Shown here piece after piece: positions 1 through 5,975 of a stretch of 6,034 nucleotides of DNA. The notes under the pieces were generated by a model that was not told the DNA's origin, ran no database searches, and saw only the letters and a list, made by a program, of their open reading frames with translations. Made by a program: the position numbers and the translations under genes. The DNA lies in the NCBI GenBank assembly GCA_937916135.1, contig CALFTQ010000158.1, positions 1-6,034 on the forward strand, written 5' to 3'. How positions within the stretch are numbered: the stretch's first letter is position 1; every line of letters starts with the position of its first letter. This DNA comes from an uncultured Verrucomicrobiales bacterium. GTDB lineage: Bacteria; Verrucomicrobiota; Verrucomicrobiia; Verrucomicrobiales; Akkermansiaceae.

Positions 1-20
1 AGCGGATTAACAATCCGAAC

Positions 21-26
21 AAGGAG
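21..26 (+). promoter_or_regulatory. Ribosome binding site of the recombinase gene
   Basis: AAGGAG lies 7 nt before the ATG at 34, an ideal Shine-Dalgarno spacing. It fixes the start of the recombinase gene. It is the only strong SD in the window placed correctly for a long gene. The 20 bases before it show nothing I can name. Confidence 0.75.
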
Positions 27-33
27 CGCGGAT

Positions 34-924
34 ATGGTTAGTATAGAGAGATTAAGAGAGACGTTGCGAATGGCACTGATGCTGGTCGAAGCCCATTCTG
101 TGGTGAATTTCAACGAGGCGGTGCAGGATCTTCTGCAGGCGAAGCAGGGGCGGCGTTCACGCACAGTGGCTGAAATTCGCAGTGTGTGCCGGCGGCTGAT
201 GCGTGGGCGCCCGGGGCTGGCAGAGCGTAAGGTTTCTGAAATGAGCCGGAGGGAGTGCGTGGAACTTATTCAGCTTGCGCCCACTCCGCGGCAACAGCAG
301 AAGTTTCGTACCATTTTGCATGGGTTGTTTGCCCACTGCTGCCGACAGGAGTGGGTCGCTGTAAATCCTGTGGAGTTGATCGTGAATCCACGCTTGCAGG
401 AGCATGAAATCTTACCGTTGGGATGGAATGAACTGGTGAGCTTGCTGCGCCATGCCCGTATCGCCCGGCACCGCTGCTGCATGCCGGCGTTAGGCCTTAT
501 GCTCTGGGCAGGGGTACGACCAGCTGAATTAACTCGCTTGCGATGGTCGGATATTGACTGGGAGGAATCAGTGATTTCCCTGCGTTCTCAACACAGCAAG
601 ACCGGTGGGTGCCGCCACATTCAGTTGCAGTCTGTTCTTTGCTCCTGGTTGCACGAGCATGGCGTGGGTCAGGGAAAAATCTGTCCCCCGAACTGGGGGA
701 GAAAGTGGCGGTGCCTGCGTGATGCCGCCGGCCTTTCCCCCTGGCGGCAGGATGTACTGCGCCATACCTTTGCCAGCTATCATGCAAAGTTTTTTCATGA
801 TTTTGCCCGCTTGCAGGAGGATATGGGGCACCGTTCCGCATCATTGCTTCGTACGCGTTATCTGAGCATGCAGGGGCTCACTGCTGCGCATGCCCGACTC
901 TTCTGGACCCCGGGGGCTCTATGA
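34..924 (+). CDS. Tyrosine-type site-specific recombinase/integrase
   Basis: This 296-residue protein is a tyrosine recombinase, the class that cuts and rejoins DNA through a 3'-phosphotyrosine intermediate. Residues about 20-115 look like the helical core-binding (SAM-like) domain, and about 125-285 form the catalytic domain. Visible catalytic positions are Arg162 (AGVRPAELTRLRW), Lys189 (HSKTGG), Arg243 (DVLRHTFASY), His266 (DMGHRS) and the nucleophile Tyr276 (RTRYLSM). The first His of the usual HxxR motif is Asp240 here; I recall similar DVLRHT/DALRHT motifs in verrucomicrobial integrases, so this may be a subfamily trait rather than damage. Length is normal for a XerC/D-sized enzyme and the frame is intact. 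The start is supported by the SD at 21-26. There is no neighbouring tRNA, excisionase or phage gene, and no att core is visible, so whether it serves a mobile element, a chromosomal dimer site or an invertible switch cannot be decided here. Confidence 0.9.
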   Translation: MVSIERLRETLRMALMLVEAHSVVNFNEAVQDLLQAKQGRRSRTVAEIRSVCRRLMRGRPGLAERKVSEMSRRECVELIQLAPTPRQQQKFRTILHGLFAHCCRQEWVAVNPVELIVNPRLQEHEILPLGWNELVSLLRHARIARHRCCMPALGLMLWAGVRPAELTRLRWSDIDWEESVISLRSQHSKTGGCRHIQLQSVLCSWLHEHGVGQGKICPPNWGRKWRCLRDAAGLSPWRQDVLRHTFASYHAKFFHDFARLQEDMGHRSASLLRTRYLSMQGLTAAHARLFWTPGAL

Positions 925-936
925 CAAAGCATCGCG

Positions 937-964
937 TTGCATATCTGCCAGACTGTAGTATGAT
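937..964 (+). promoter_or_regulatory. Candidate sigma-70-like promoter for the SPFH-nfeD pair
   Basis: TTGCAT (937-942), a 16-bp spacer and TATGAT (959-964) resemble -35 and -10 boxes in the 46-nt gap between the recombinase and the SPFH gene. Transcription would begin near 970, essentially at the ATG at 971, implying a leaderless or nearly leaderless mRNA. This fits the lack of an SD before that ATG. The call is from pattern only. Confidence 0.35.
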
Positions 965-970
965 GCCGAT

Positions 971-1801
971 ATGTTTATTTTCACCGTGAAGCAAGGGCAC
1001 TGTGCCATTGTTGAAATGTTTGGTAAGCCGGTTTCTGTTAAAAAAAGCGGGTTGCAGTTCCGTATCCCTTTTCTTCAGAAACTGCGTGATGTTTCACCGG
1101 CCTGGGGTTCGTTGTCCAATAAAGACGGATATTTTATAGAACTGACTGAGCAGTTGCTTGATACACAGCCCCGTTCCTGTATCACCAAAGATAACGCCAC
1201 CATGCAGATGAACTGCGTGGTGCGCTGGCGTATTACCGATCCTATCAAGGCTGTGTATGAGGTAGAACGTCTGCACCAATCTCTCATTGAATTAGTGCTT
1301 AATGAGATGCGTTCTCTTATCGGTAGCCGGAATCTGGATGAGATTCTCTCCTCTCGTTCAGAGATGTCGGAGATGGTGACGCTGGCCGTTTCTGCCACCG
1401 TAGCACGCTGGGGTATTGCCATTACCTCCATTGAAATCAAGGAACTTACTACCGATACAGAGACTCGTGAGGCCATGCTTCGCCAGATGGAGGCCGAGCG
1501 TATCAGCCGCTCAACAGCTCTGCAGGCTGAGGGTGAAAGTACAGCTAAAATCCGCTTGGCCGAGGCCGAACGTCAGGCTGCCATTCTTCGGGCTCAGGGG
1601 GCGGCAGAGGCGTTGCGCCTGGCCGCAGAAGCTGAAACCGCATACGTTGAAAAACTGGCTGCTGTCATCGGGGCAGATGCCGCGGCTAAGGTGCTCATGA
1701 ACCGGCAGGCATTGGAAGGATATGCTACAATATCTACTAATCCTGCTTCAACTGTGTACCTGCCCAACAGCGTTCCTGCCGTCGTAGATCTTAAACGCTG
1801 A
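971..1801 (+). CDS. SPFH/band-7 domain protein (stomatin/QmcA-like)
   Basis: This 276-residue protein belongs to the SPFH (stomatin, prohibitin, flotillin, HflK/C) family, which forms ring-like oligomers on membranes and organises microdomains or protease access. Residues 1-160 form the band-7 domain: QGHCAIVEMFGKPV and GLQFRIPF (about 8-34), ITKDNATMQMNCVVRWRITDP (71-91), LIGSRNLDEILSSR (116-129) and WGIAITSIEIKEL (147-159). A long Ala/Glu-rich coiled coil follows, about 161-235, with the family motif EAMLRQMEAER (167-177) and an AEAERQAA segment. The end (VYLPNSVPAVV) resembles the hydrophobic C-terminal strand of stomatins. Unlike most stomatins it has no N-terminal membrane anchor. An in-frame TAG at 956-958 and no start codon between it and 971 rule out a longer form, so anchoring may depend on the NfeD partner encoded next. 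The stop codon is 9 nt before the nfeD-like start. Family assignment is firm; the cellular role is not known from sequence. Confidence 0.92.
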   Translation: MFIFTVKQGHCAIVEMFGKPVSVKKSGLQFRIPFLQKLRDVSPAWGSLSNKDGYFIELTEQLLDTQPRSCITKDNATMQMNCVVRWRITDPIKAVYEVERLHQSLIELVLNEMRSLIGSRNLDEILSSRSEMSEMVTLAVSATVARWGIAITSIEIKELTTDTETREAMLRQMEAERISRSTALQAEGESTAKIRLAEAERQAAILRAQGAAEALRLAAEAETAYVEKLAAVIGADAAAKVLMNRQALEGYATISTNPASTVYLPNSVPAVVDLKR

Positions 1802-1810
1802 TGCCCGCTC

Positions 1811-2302
1811 ATGACTACTGCGCTTTTTCTGGCAGATTTCTTCGGCGTGTCGAATGGCACCTTCCTGCATTGGATGCTGGCAATCAGCCTCACGCTGCTG
1901 GTGTTGGATGTATTCTGCAATACCGAGTTTCTCTCCTGGATTTCCATGCTGGTATTTGCTCTCTGGAGCACCATGCAGTTTGAGCTCCCGGTGCAGTGGA
2001 TGGTGCTGGTGTACATCGTTATCCTCATCATCTGCGCCGTATTTTACTATACGCTCTGGACGCACTGCGTGCGACGTCTGGTGATGGATGTTATTCTGCG
2101 CCGGGCTCCAAAAGAAGCTCAGGAGAACCTGTCCGGCACGCGTGGCCGTATTGTTGGTCAGGGGGATAACCTCTGCGTTAAATACGGTGACCAGTTCCTG
2201 CCGGTAGCTGCGGAAGAACGCAGTGGACTGACAGCAGGAGATGCTGTCATCATTACCGGAGTGCATGATGGTTTTGCTTCTGTGAAACAGGTGGCAGATT
2301 AA
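1811..2302 (+). CDS. NfeD-like membrane protein with C-terminal OB-fold domain
   Basis: This 163-residue protein matches the short NfeD class (similar to E. coli YbbK's neighbour YbbJ). It has three hydrophobic segments at about 18-36, 41-57 and 61-83, then a basic linker (about 84-107). A soluble C-terminal domain of about 108-163 follows, with the typical OB-fold pattern: a GTRGRIV strand, NLCVKYGDQFLPV, a GLTAGDAVIITGV turn and strand, and DGFASVKQV at the end. Family knowledge: NfeD proteins are encoded beside SPFH proteins and bind or modulate them through the OB domain. The tiny gap to the SPFH gene fits this. No protease (ClpP-class) domain is present, so it is not the long NfeD form. 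The ATG at 1811 has no SD; translation is probably coupled to termination of the SPFH gene at 1801. The ATG at 1801 that overlaps that stop is in another frame and opens only a 60-codon ORF without the NfeD pattern. Confidence 0.88.
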   Translation: MTTALFLADFFGVSNGTFLHWMLAISLTLLVLDVFCNTEFLSWISMLVFALWSTMQFELPVQWMVLVYIVILIICAVFYYTLWTHCVRRLVMDVILRRAPKEAQENLSGTRGRIVGQGDNLCVKYGDQFLPVAAEERSGLTAGDAVIITGVHDGFASVKQVAD

Positions 2303-2319
2303 GTTTTTTTAATCAGGAG

Positions 2320-2348
2320 TTGCTATTATGGCGGAAGTGTGCTAAGCT
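2320..2348 (+). promoter_or_regulatory. Candidate promoter for the ylbF-like/transferase/rmuC group
   Basis: TTGCTA (2320-2325), a 17-bp spacer and TAAGCT (2343-2348), preceded by TG as in an extended -10 (TGCTAAGCT), lie in the 56-nt gap after nfeD. Transcription would start near 2355, leaving a leader of only a few bases before ATG 2359. The same stretch could also be read as a leader with an SD and a short ORF (see 2328-2345); the two readings imply different transcripts. Prediction from pattern only. Confidence 0.4.
2328..2345 (+). other. Five-codon ORF (MAEVC) with a good SD, possible leader peptide
   Basis: CAGGAG at 2314-2319 is spaced 8 nt from ATG 2328, which reads ATG GCG GAA GTG TGC TAA. 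The stop is 13 nt before ATG 2359 of the YlbF-like gene. If the mRNA comes from upstream, this SD would load ribosomes on the mini-ORF and could couple or re-initiate at 2359. The single Cys codon before the stop is suggestive only because the next protein is Cys-rich. It could equally be chance, especially if the promoter at 2320-2348 is real. Confidence 0.2.
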
Positions 2349-2358
2349 CGCGCGCGTT

Positions 2359-2937
2359 ATGGCAAATACGTCCCTTACCCCTGAACTGGCAAAGCTGGCC
2401 GGCGAACTTGCTGCAGCCTTTGCCAACAGCCAGAAAGTAGTGGCCGCTAAGGCCCGCATCGGTCTTTTCTATCAGAACCCGGAGGCTACCGACCTGTTCC
2501 GCAAAGTGAGCGAATATGGCGAAACCCTGCGCAATAAGCACATGGAAGGCATGCCCCCCTCGGAGGAGGAGCTCAGCAAGTTTGACCAGCTGCGCTCTGC
2601 CGTGGTGGAGAATGAGCTGTGCAAGGGCTTCCTGGAGTCCCGCCAGCTGCTGGATGACATGCTCTCTGTGGTGAACCAGTACCTTTGCCTGGCCATTGAG
2701 AAAGGCGCTGCCCCCAGCGATGAGGAAGTGGCCGATGCAATGACCCAGCAGATGAGCTCCTGCTCCTGCGGTGGTGGCTGCCACGGCGATTGCGGCGACT
2801 GCGATAATGAGTCCTGCAGCAAGCACGAGTGCAAGTGCGGCCACGGCGATGACCACGAATGCTGCGGCGGTCATGGCGATGGCGAATGCTGCGGTGGCCA
2901 TGGCGAGGGCCACGAGTGCAAGTGCGGCAAGCACTGA
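2359..2937 (+). CDS. YlbF/YmcA-family protein with Cys/His-rich C-terminal tail
   Basis: This is a 192-residue protein from ATG 2359. Residues 5-130 are predicted all-helical and resemble the YlbF/YmcA (RicF/RicA) family: a first helix ELAKLAGELAAAFANS, then KARIGLFYQNPEATDLFRKVSEY, then a second half with ELCKGFLESRQLLDDMLSVVNQYL. In Bacillus subtilis RicA, RicF and RicT form a complex with two [4Fe-4S] clusters that affects mRNA maturation and development; the role in other phyla is unclear. The tail from residue 135 holds 14 Cys and 8 His in 58 residues, rich in Gly, Asp and Glu, with CSCGGGCHGDCGDC followed by repeated HECKCG and ECCGGHG units. This suggests metal or Fe-S binding, which is inference. 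A longer version could begin at TTG 2320 (13 extra residues, LLWRKCAKLARV), but the SD abuts that codon with no spacing and the family-like part begins after 2359, so I prefer the ATG. No signal peptide, so probably cytosolic. The transferase gene starts 12 nt after the stop. Confidence 0.75.
   Translation: MANTSLTPELAKLAGELAAAFANSQKVVAAKARIGLFYQNPEATDLFRKVSEYGETLRNKHMEGMPPSEEELSKFDQLRSAVVENELCKGFLESRQLLDDMLSVVNQYLCLAIEKGAAPSDEEVADAMTQQMSSCSCGGGCHGDCGDCDNESCSKHECKCGHGDDHECCGGHGDGECCGGHGEGHECKCGKH
2824..2928 (+). repeat. Coding repeats in the Cys/His-rich tail
   Basis: Two adjacent 27-bp units, 2857-2883 and 2884-2910, each encode ECCGGHG(D/E)G and differ at three third-codon positions. They are flanked by two identical 18-bp copies, 2824-2841 and 2911-2928, that encode HECKCG. 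The layout is HECKCG, spacer, ECCGGHGDG, ECCGGHGEG, HECKCG. The near-identical DNA suggests recent growth of the tail by duplication, so the number of units could vary between strains. Confidence 0.85.
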
Positions 2938-2949
2938 TCCTGCACACTT

Positions 2950-4728
2950 ATGTTCCGCTGGGTGAAATCGCGCCTGTTTTTTCTGGCCGTGGTGCTGCTG
3001 GTGGCGGCATTCATGTCCTGGAAGGGTGCGTACACCTGGCGGGTTGATTTTGAATTTCCCTGGTGGGGGTATGGTGCTGTGGCGCTGCCCCTGCTGGCTG
3101 CGGGTGGCATGCTGCTGGCCCGCCGGTTGAAAAAGGATGTGCTGCCCGGAGCCGGTGCGCTCTGGGTGGTGCTCCTGCTTTCCTTTGCGGTAGACAGCAT
3201 CTGCAATCTGTACGCCTATTCCACCCCGTGGCAGCTGCATCTCTCGGTGCTCATGAGCATGGGAGTCATGCTGCTGCTGTGGGCAGTGCTGCGCTCCGGG
3301 GCCATTGTGTTCTGGGTGCTGTTCCTGGTGCTGGAGATGATGCAGCTGGTTGGGTATGAACAGTACGGCTCCCGCATCAATTCACTGGTGGTGGCCGAAA
3401 TCATCGAGGCCTCCTGGGAGGAGGCTCAGGCCTATCTCACCCCCGTGAACCTGGGGCTGCTGGTGGCTGCTGTGGTTCTCTCGGTGCTTTTCTGCTGGGG
3501 GCTGCAACGCACCCTGCGCCGGCAGCAGAGCCTGGCCATGTTCAATGCGGCCTGCCTGTTCGGGGGGGCTTCTCTGGCTTTTGGCCTGCTGGTGCCACCC
3601 AACAAGCAGAAACAGGATTTTTACTGGCCGGCGCCGGAACTGCCGCTTCTGTACGCTGCTGCCAGCGAGGCTCTTACCATCAATGAGGCCACTATCAATC
3701 AGGTGGAATCGCTTAACTCTCCAGCCGAGCAGCCCTCCGCTCTGCACACGCTGAAAGGCGGCGAAGGCGTGGTGCTGGTGGTGCACGTGGGCGAGAGTAT
3801 CCGCGCCGACCGCATGAGCCTGAATGGTTACGAACGCGATACCACCCCCTGGCTGCGGCAGCAGCAGAATCTCATCAATTTCCCCAGCTGCATTTCCGCC
3901 GCCTGTGATACCTGCAAGGCCGAGATTGCGATTCTGACGGATGGCCGCCGCGATATCATGGGGGCGGCTCCGGAAATGCTGCCGAAGACCGGTTCGGTGC
4001 TGGAGCTGTTCACGGCAAATGGCTTTGAGATGTACTCCTTTTTCGGTCGGCGTTGTGCGCAGAAGCTGAAGTACGACCGCGTGGTGCTCATGCTGACCCG
4101 CCGCTCTAAACAGAAGTTCAATGCCCCGGGCAGCCCGTGGACCTCCGTGCCGCAGATGCAGGAGGTGCTGCAGAAGGTGCCGGCCGGGCAGAACCTGCTC
4201 TTCTTTGTGAACAACGAAGGCAGCCACACTCCCTTCGAGCACTACGACCGCCAGAATACCCCCTTTGCCCCGGCTGCAGTGCATTTCCAGAATCCTGCTG
4301 CTCAGGCGGTGGAGGTGAACAATGCCTACGACAGCACCATCCACTACACGGATGAGTACTTCCGCCGCGTGGCGGAGACTATCGGCCACCGGCCTTTTGT
4401 CTACCTGTATGTGAGCGACCACGGCGAATATCTCGGGCACGATGGTATGTGGGGCCGCGCCGCTCTGGGCGAACAACACTCCAGGTATCATGCCACTGCC
4501 GGTTGTAAAGTGGGTATGTTTGTGCTGTACAACGAGGCTTTTGCCCGTCTGCACCCGCATTTTTCGGAGAAGTTGCAGCAGATGCGCGCCAATGCCGGGC
4601 TGACCGTGGCGCACGAACACATTTTCCACACGCTGCTGGGCTTGTTCCAGCTGGAGACACCGCATTATGACTCCTCGCTTGATTTGAGCTCCCCCTCAGT
4701 CCGGCCTTATGATGGCCCCCAACCCTGA
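2950..4728 (+). CDS. Phosphoethanolamine transferase (sulfatase-fold, EptA/MCR/CptA-type)
   Basis: This 592-residue inner-membrane enzyme is predicted to move phosphoethanolamine from phosphatidylethanolamine to an envelope acceptor such as lipid A, LPS core or another glycan. Hydrophobic segments lie at about 8-24, 41-57, 67-85, 97-113, 115-135, 167-185 and 197-215; the catalytic domain, about 272-570, would face the periplasm. Motifs: VVLVVHVGESIRADRMSLNGYERDTTP (274-300) with metal ligand Glu282; Thr321 in AACDTCKAE as likely nucleophile, 39 residues after Glu282 as in MCR-1 (E246/T285, from memory); EGSHTP with His426; NNAYDSTIHYTDEYFRRV (457-474); and YVSDHGEYLGHDG with Asp490 and His491. 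The second zinc-site His, expected 12 residues after His491, is Arg503 here; His497, His510 or His514 may substitute. It is a little longer than the usual 540 or so residues. The acceptor cannot be read from sequence and no resistance phenotype should be assumed. The start lacks an SD; the ATG sits 12 nt after the YlbF-like stop, and the first membrane helix begins soon after it. Confidence 0.88.
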   Translation: MFRWVKSRLFFLAVVLLVAAFMSWKGAYTWRVDFEFPWWGYGAVALPLLAAGGMLLARRLKKDVLPGAGALWVVLLLSFAVDSICNLYAYSTPWQLHLSVLMSMGVMLLLWAVLRSGAIVFWVLFLVLEMMQLVGYEQYGSRINSLVVAEIIEASWEEAQAYLTPVNLGLLVAAVVLSVLFCWGLQRTLRRQQSLAMFNAACLFGGASLAFGLLVPPNKQKQDFYWPAPELPLLYAAASEALTINEATINQVESLNSPAEQPSALHTLKGGEGVVLVVHVGESIRADRMSLNGYERDTTPWLRQQQNLINFPSCISAACDTCKAEIAILTDGRRDIMGAAPEMLPKTGSVLELFTANGFEMYSFFGRRCAQKLKYDRVVLMLTRRSKQKFNAPGSPWTSVPQMQEVLQKVPAGQNLLFFVNNEGSHTPFEHYDRQNTPFAPAAVHFQNPAAQAVEVNNAYDSTIHYTDEYFRRVAETIGHRPFVYLYVSDHGEYLGHDGMWGRAALGEQHSRYHATAGCKVGMFVLYNEAFARLHPHFSEKLQQMRANAGLTVAHEHIFHTLLGLFQLETPHYDSSLDLSSPSVRPYDGPQP

Positions 4729-4742
4729 TTTTTTTCCTCCCT

Positions 4743-5951
4743 GTGAACTTCGTATATTTTTTCCTGACAGCATTGGTAAGCCTGGGCATAGGTGCCCTGG
4801 TGGGTTTCCTGGCAGCCTCCCTTCGTCGCAAGGATGCTGATGCCCGGCTTTCAGCCCTGCAGCAGCAGAATGATTTCCTGAAACAGCAGATGCAGGCAGA
4901 GGAAACCCGCTGGCAGGAACGCCAGCAGCAGCAGGAGGAACGTTTCGAACAGCTCTCCCGCCGCATCCTGGATCAGAATACCAGCCAGTTGAAAGCCAGC
5001 AGCGCAGAGCAGCTGGGCCACGTCATCCAGCCGCTCCGCGAACAGCTGGAGGGCCTCCGCAAATCGGTGACGGAGACGAATACCGGCAATGCCACCGCCC
5101 GCACCAGCATAGAGACCTTGGTGAAGCAGCTCATGGAGCGGGCAGACGGTATCAGCAAGGATGCCTCCAACCTGACTCGCGCGTTGAAAGGGGATTCCAA
5201 AATGCAGGGCGACTGGGGTGAAATGATGCTCTCCCGCCTGCTGGAAAGCAGCGGCCTGAGACCGGAGGAGGAATTCTGCACCCAGCAGAGCTACAAAGAT
5301 AAGAAAGGCAACATCTTCCGCCCGGATGTCGTGGTGAACCTGCCGGAAAACCGCACCATCATCATCGATTCCAAGGTGTCACTCACGGCCTATGCCCGCT
5401 GGGTGGAACTGGAGGCGGATGCCGCACCCGCAGAGCGGGAGTCCGCCCTGAAGGCGCATGTGGACTCAGTGCGCAAGCATATTCAGGAACTTGCGGATAA
5501 GGATTATGTCTCCATCGTGCCCGGTTCCATTGGGCATGTGCTCATGTTCATGCCGAATGAATCTGCCTATATAGCGGCGGTGCAGGCTCGCCCGGAACTG
5601 GTGCGCGAGGCCTACAGCCGCGGTGTGCTGCTCATCAGCCCCACCAATCTGCTCATGGCCTTGCAGCTGGCCTATAACCTGTGGCAGAAGGAACGCCAGT
5701 CCCGCAATGTGCAGAACATTATCTCGCGGGCCGAATCCCTTTACAAGAAATGCGTATCGGTAGGCTCCAGCATGGAAAAGATAAAGCGCTCCATCGATAC
5801 GCTGTCCAATGCCTATGAACAGGCGGAGGGGCAGTTCCGCAGCGGGCGCGGCAGCCTTTGCCGCCAGATTGACCAGCTTTGCGAGTTCGGCATTACCCCG
5901 GCGCGCCGCCTGGAACTGGAGGAACCAGCCGAAACCACTGCTGCGGAGTGA
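4743..5951 (+). CDS. rmuC: DNA recombination protein RmuC
   Basis: This 402-residue protein has the RmuC family layout: an N-terminal membrane helix (about 3-25), a Gln/Glu-rich coiled coil (about 31-145) and a conserved C-terminal domain of the restriction-endonuclease-like fold (about 150-385). Diagnostic motifs are MQGDWGEMMLSRLLESSGL (154-172), RPDVVVNLPENRTIIIDSKVSLTAY (193-217), FMPNESAYIAA (269-279) and VLLISPTNLLMALQLAYNLWQKE (295-317). Putative catalytic residues Glu160, Asp195, Asp209 and Lys211 are all present (D-x-K in IDSK). E. coli RmuC is known for limiting inversions at short inverted repeats; the biochemical activity is not settled. The start is a GTG 14 nt after the transferase stop, with no SD but just before the membrane helix; a T-run (4729-4735) fills part of the gap without a convincing hairpin, so read-through from the transferase gene is likely. 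The last residues after about 390 are acidic and not conserved-looking. Confidence 0.93.
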   Translation: MNFVYFFLTALVSLGIGALVGFLAASLRRKDADARLSALQQQNDFLKQQMQAEETRWQERQQQQEERFEQLSRRILDQNTSQLKASSAEQLGHVIQPLREQLEGLRKSVTETNTGNATARTSIETLVKQLMERADGISKDASNLTRALKGDSKMQGDWGEMMLSRLLESSGLRPEEEFCTQQSYKDKKGNIFRPDVVVNLPENRTIIIDSKVSLTAYARWVELEADAAPAERESALKAHVDSVRKHIQELADKDYVSIVPGSIGHVLMFMPNESAYIAAVQARPELVREAYSRGVLLISPTNLLMALQLAYNLWQKERQSRNVQNIISRAESLYKKCVSVGSSMEKIKRSIDTLSNAYEQAEGQFRSGRGSLCRQIDQLCEFGITPARRLELEEPAETTAAE

Positions 5952-5975
5952 AATAACACTGCTCTTTTGCCACAC

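Noticed and set aside
684..700. Perfect hairpin TCCCCC-GAACT-GGGGGA
   Set aside because: It sits inside the recombinase coding sequence with no T-run after it, so it is not a terminator; one 6-bp stem is expected by chance.
1..924. Integrative element or phage boundary marked by the recombinase
   Set aside because: No tRNA, repeated att core, excisionase, relaxase or phage gene is visible; the genes to the right are ordinary housekeeping or envelope genes.
1801..1983. ATG overlapping the SPFH stop (TGATG), 60-codon frame
   Set aside because: The nfeD frame starting at 1811 has three membrane segments and an OB-fold pattern; this one does not and ends early.
2280..2310. Possible terminator after nfeD: CTGT-GAA-ACAG and a T7 run
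   Set aside because: The stem is only 4 bp and ends 13 nt before the T-run, so it does not form an intrinsic terminator.
2326..3240. 304-residue open frame on the minus strand
   Set aside because: It lies antisense to the YlbF-like and transferase genes; its Ala/Val-rich stretches mirror their GC-biased codons and it shows no domain pattern or SD.
3382..4665. 427-residue open frame on the minus strand
   Set aside because: It is fully antisense to the transferase gene, which has clear family motifs; the His/Gln-rich translation is a mirror of third-position-biased codons.
2950..4728. Mobile colistin-resistance gene (mcr)
   Set aside because: The enzyme shares family motifs but differs in the active-site region and sits in what looks like a chromosomal gene cluster without insertion sequences.
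4703..4735. Possible terminator at the end of the transferase gene: GGCC-N7-GGCC and a T7 run
   Set aside because: The stem is 4 bp, self-complementary, not extendable and 11 nt away from the T-run; rmuC starts 14 nt after the stop.
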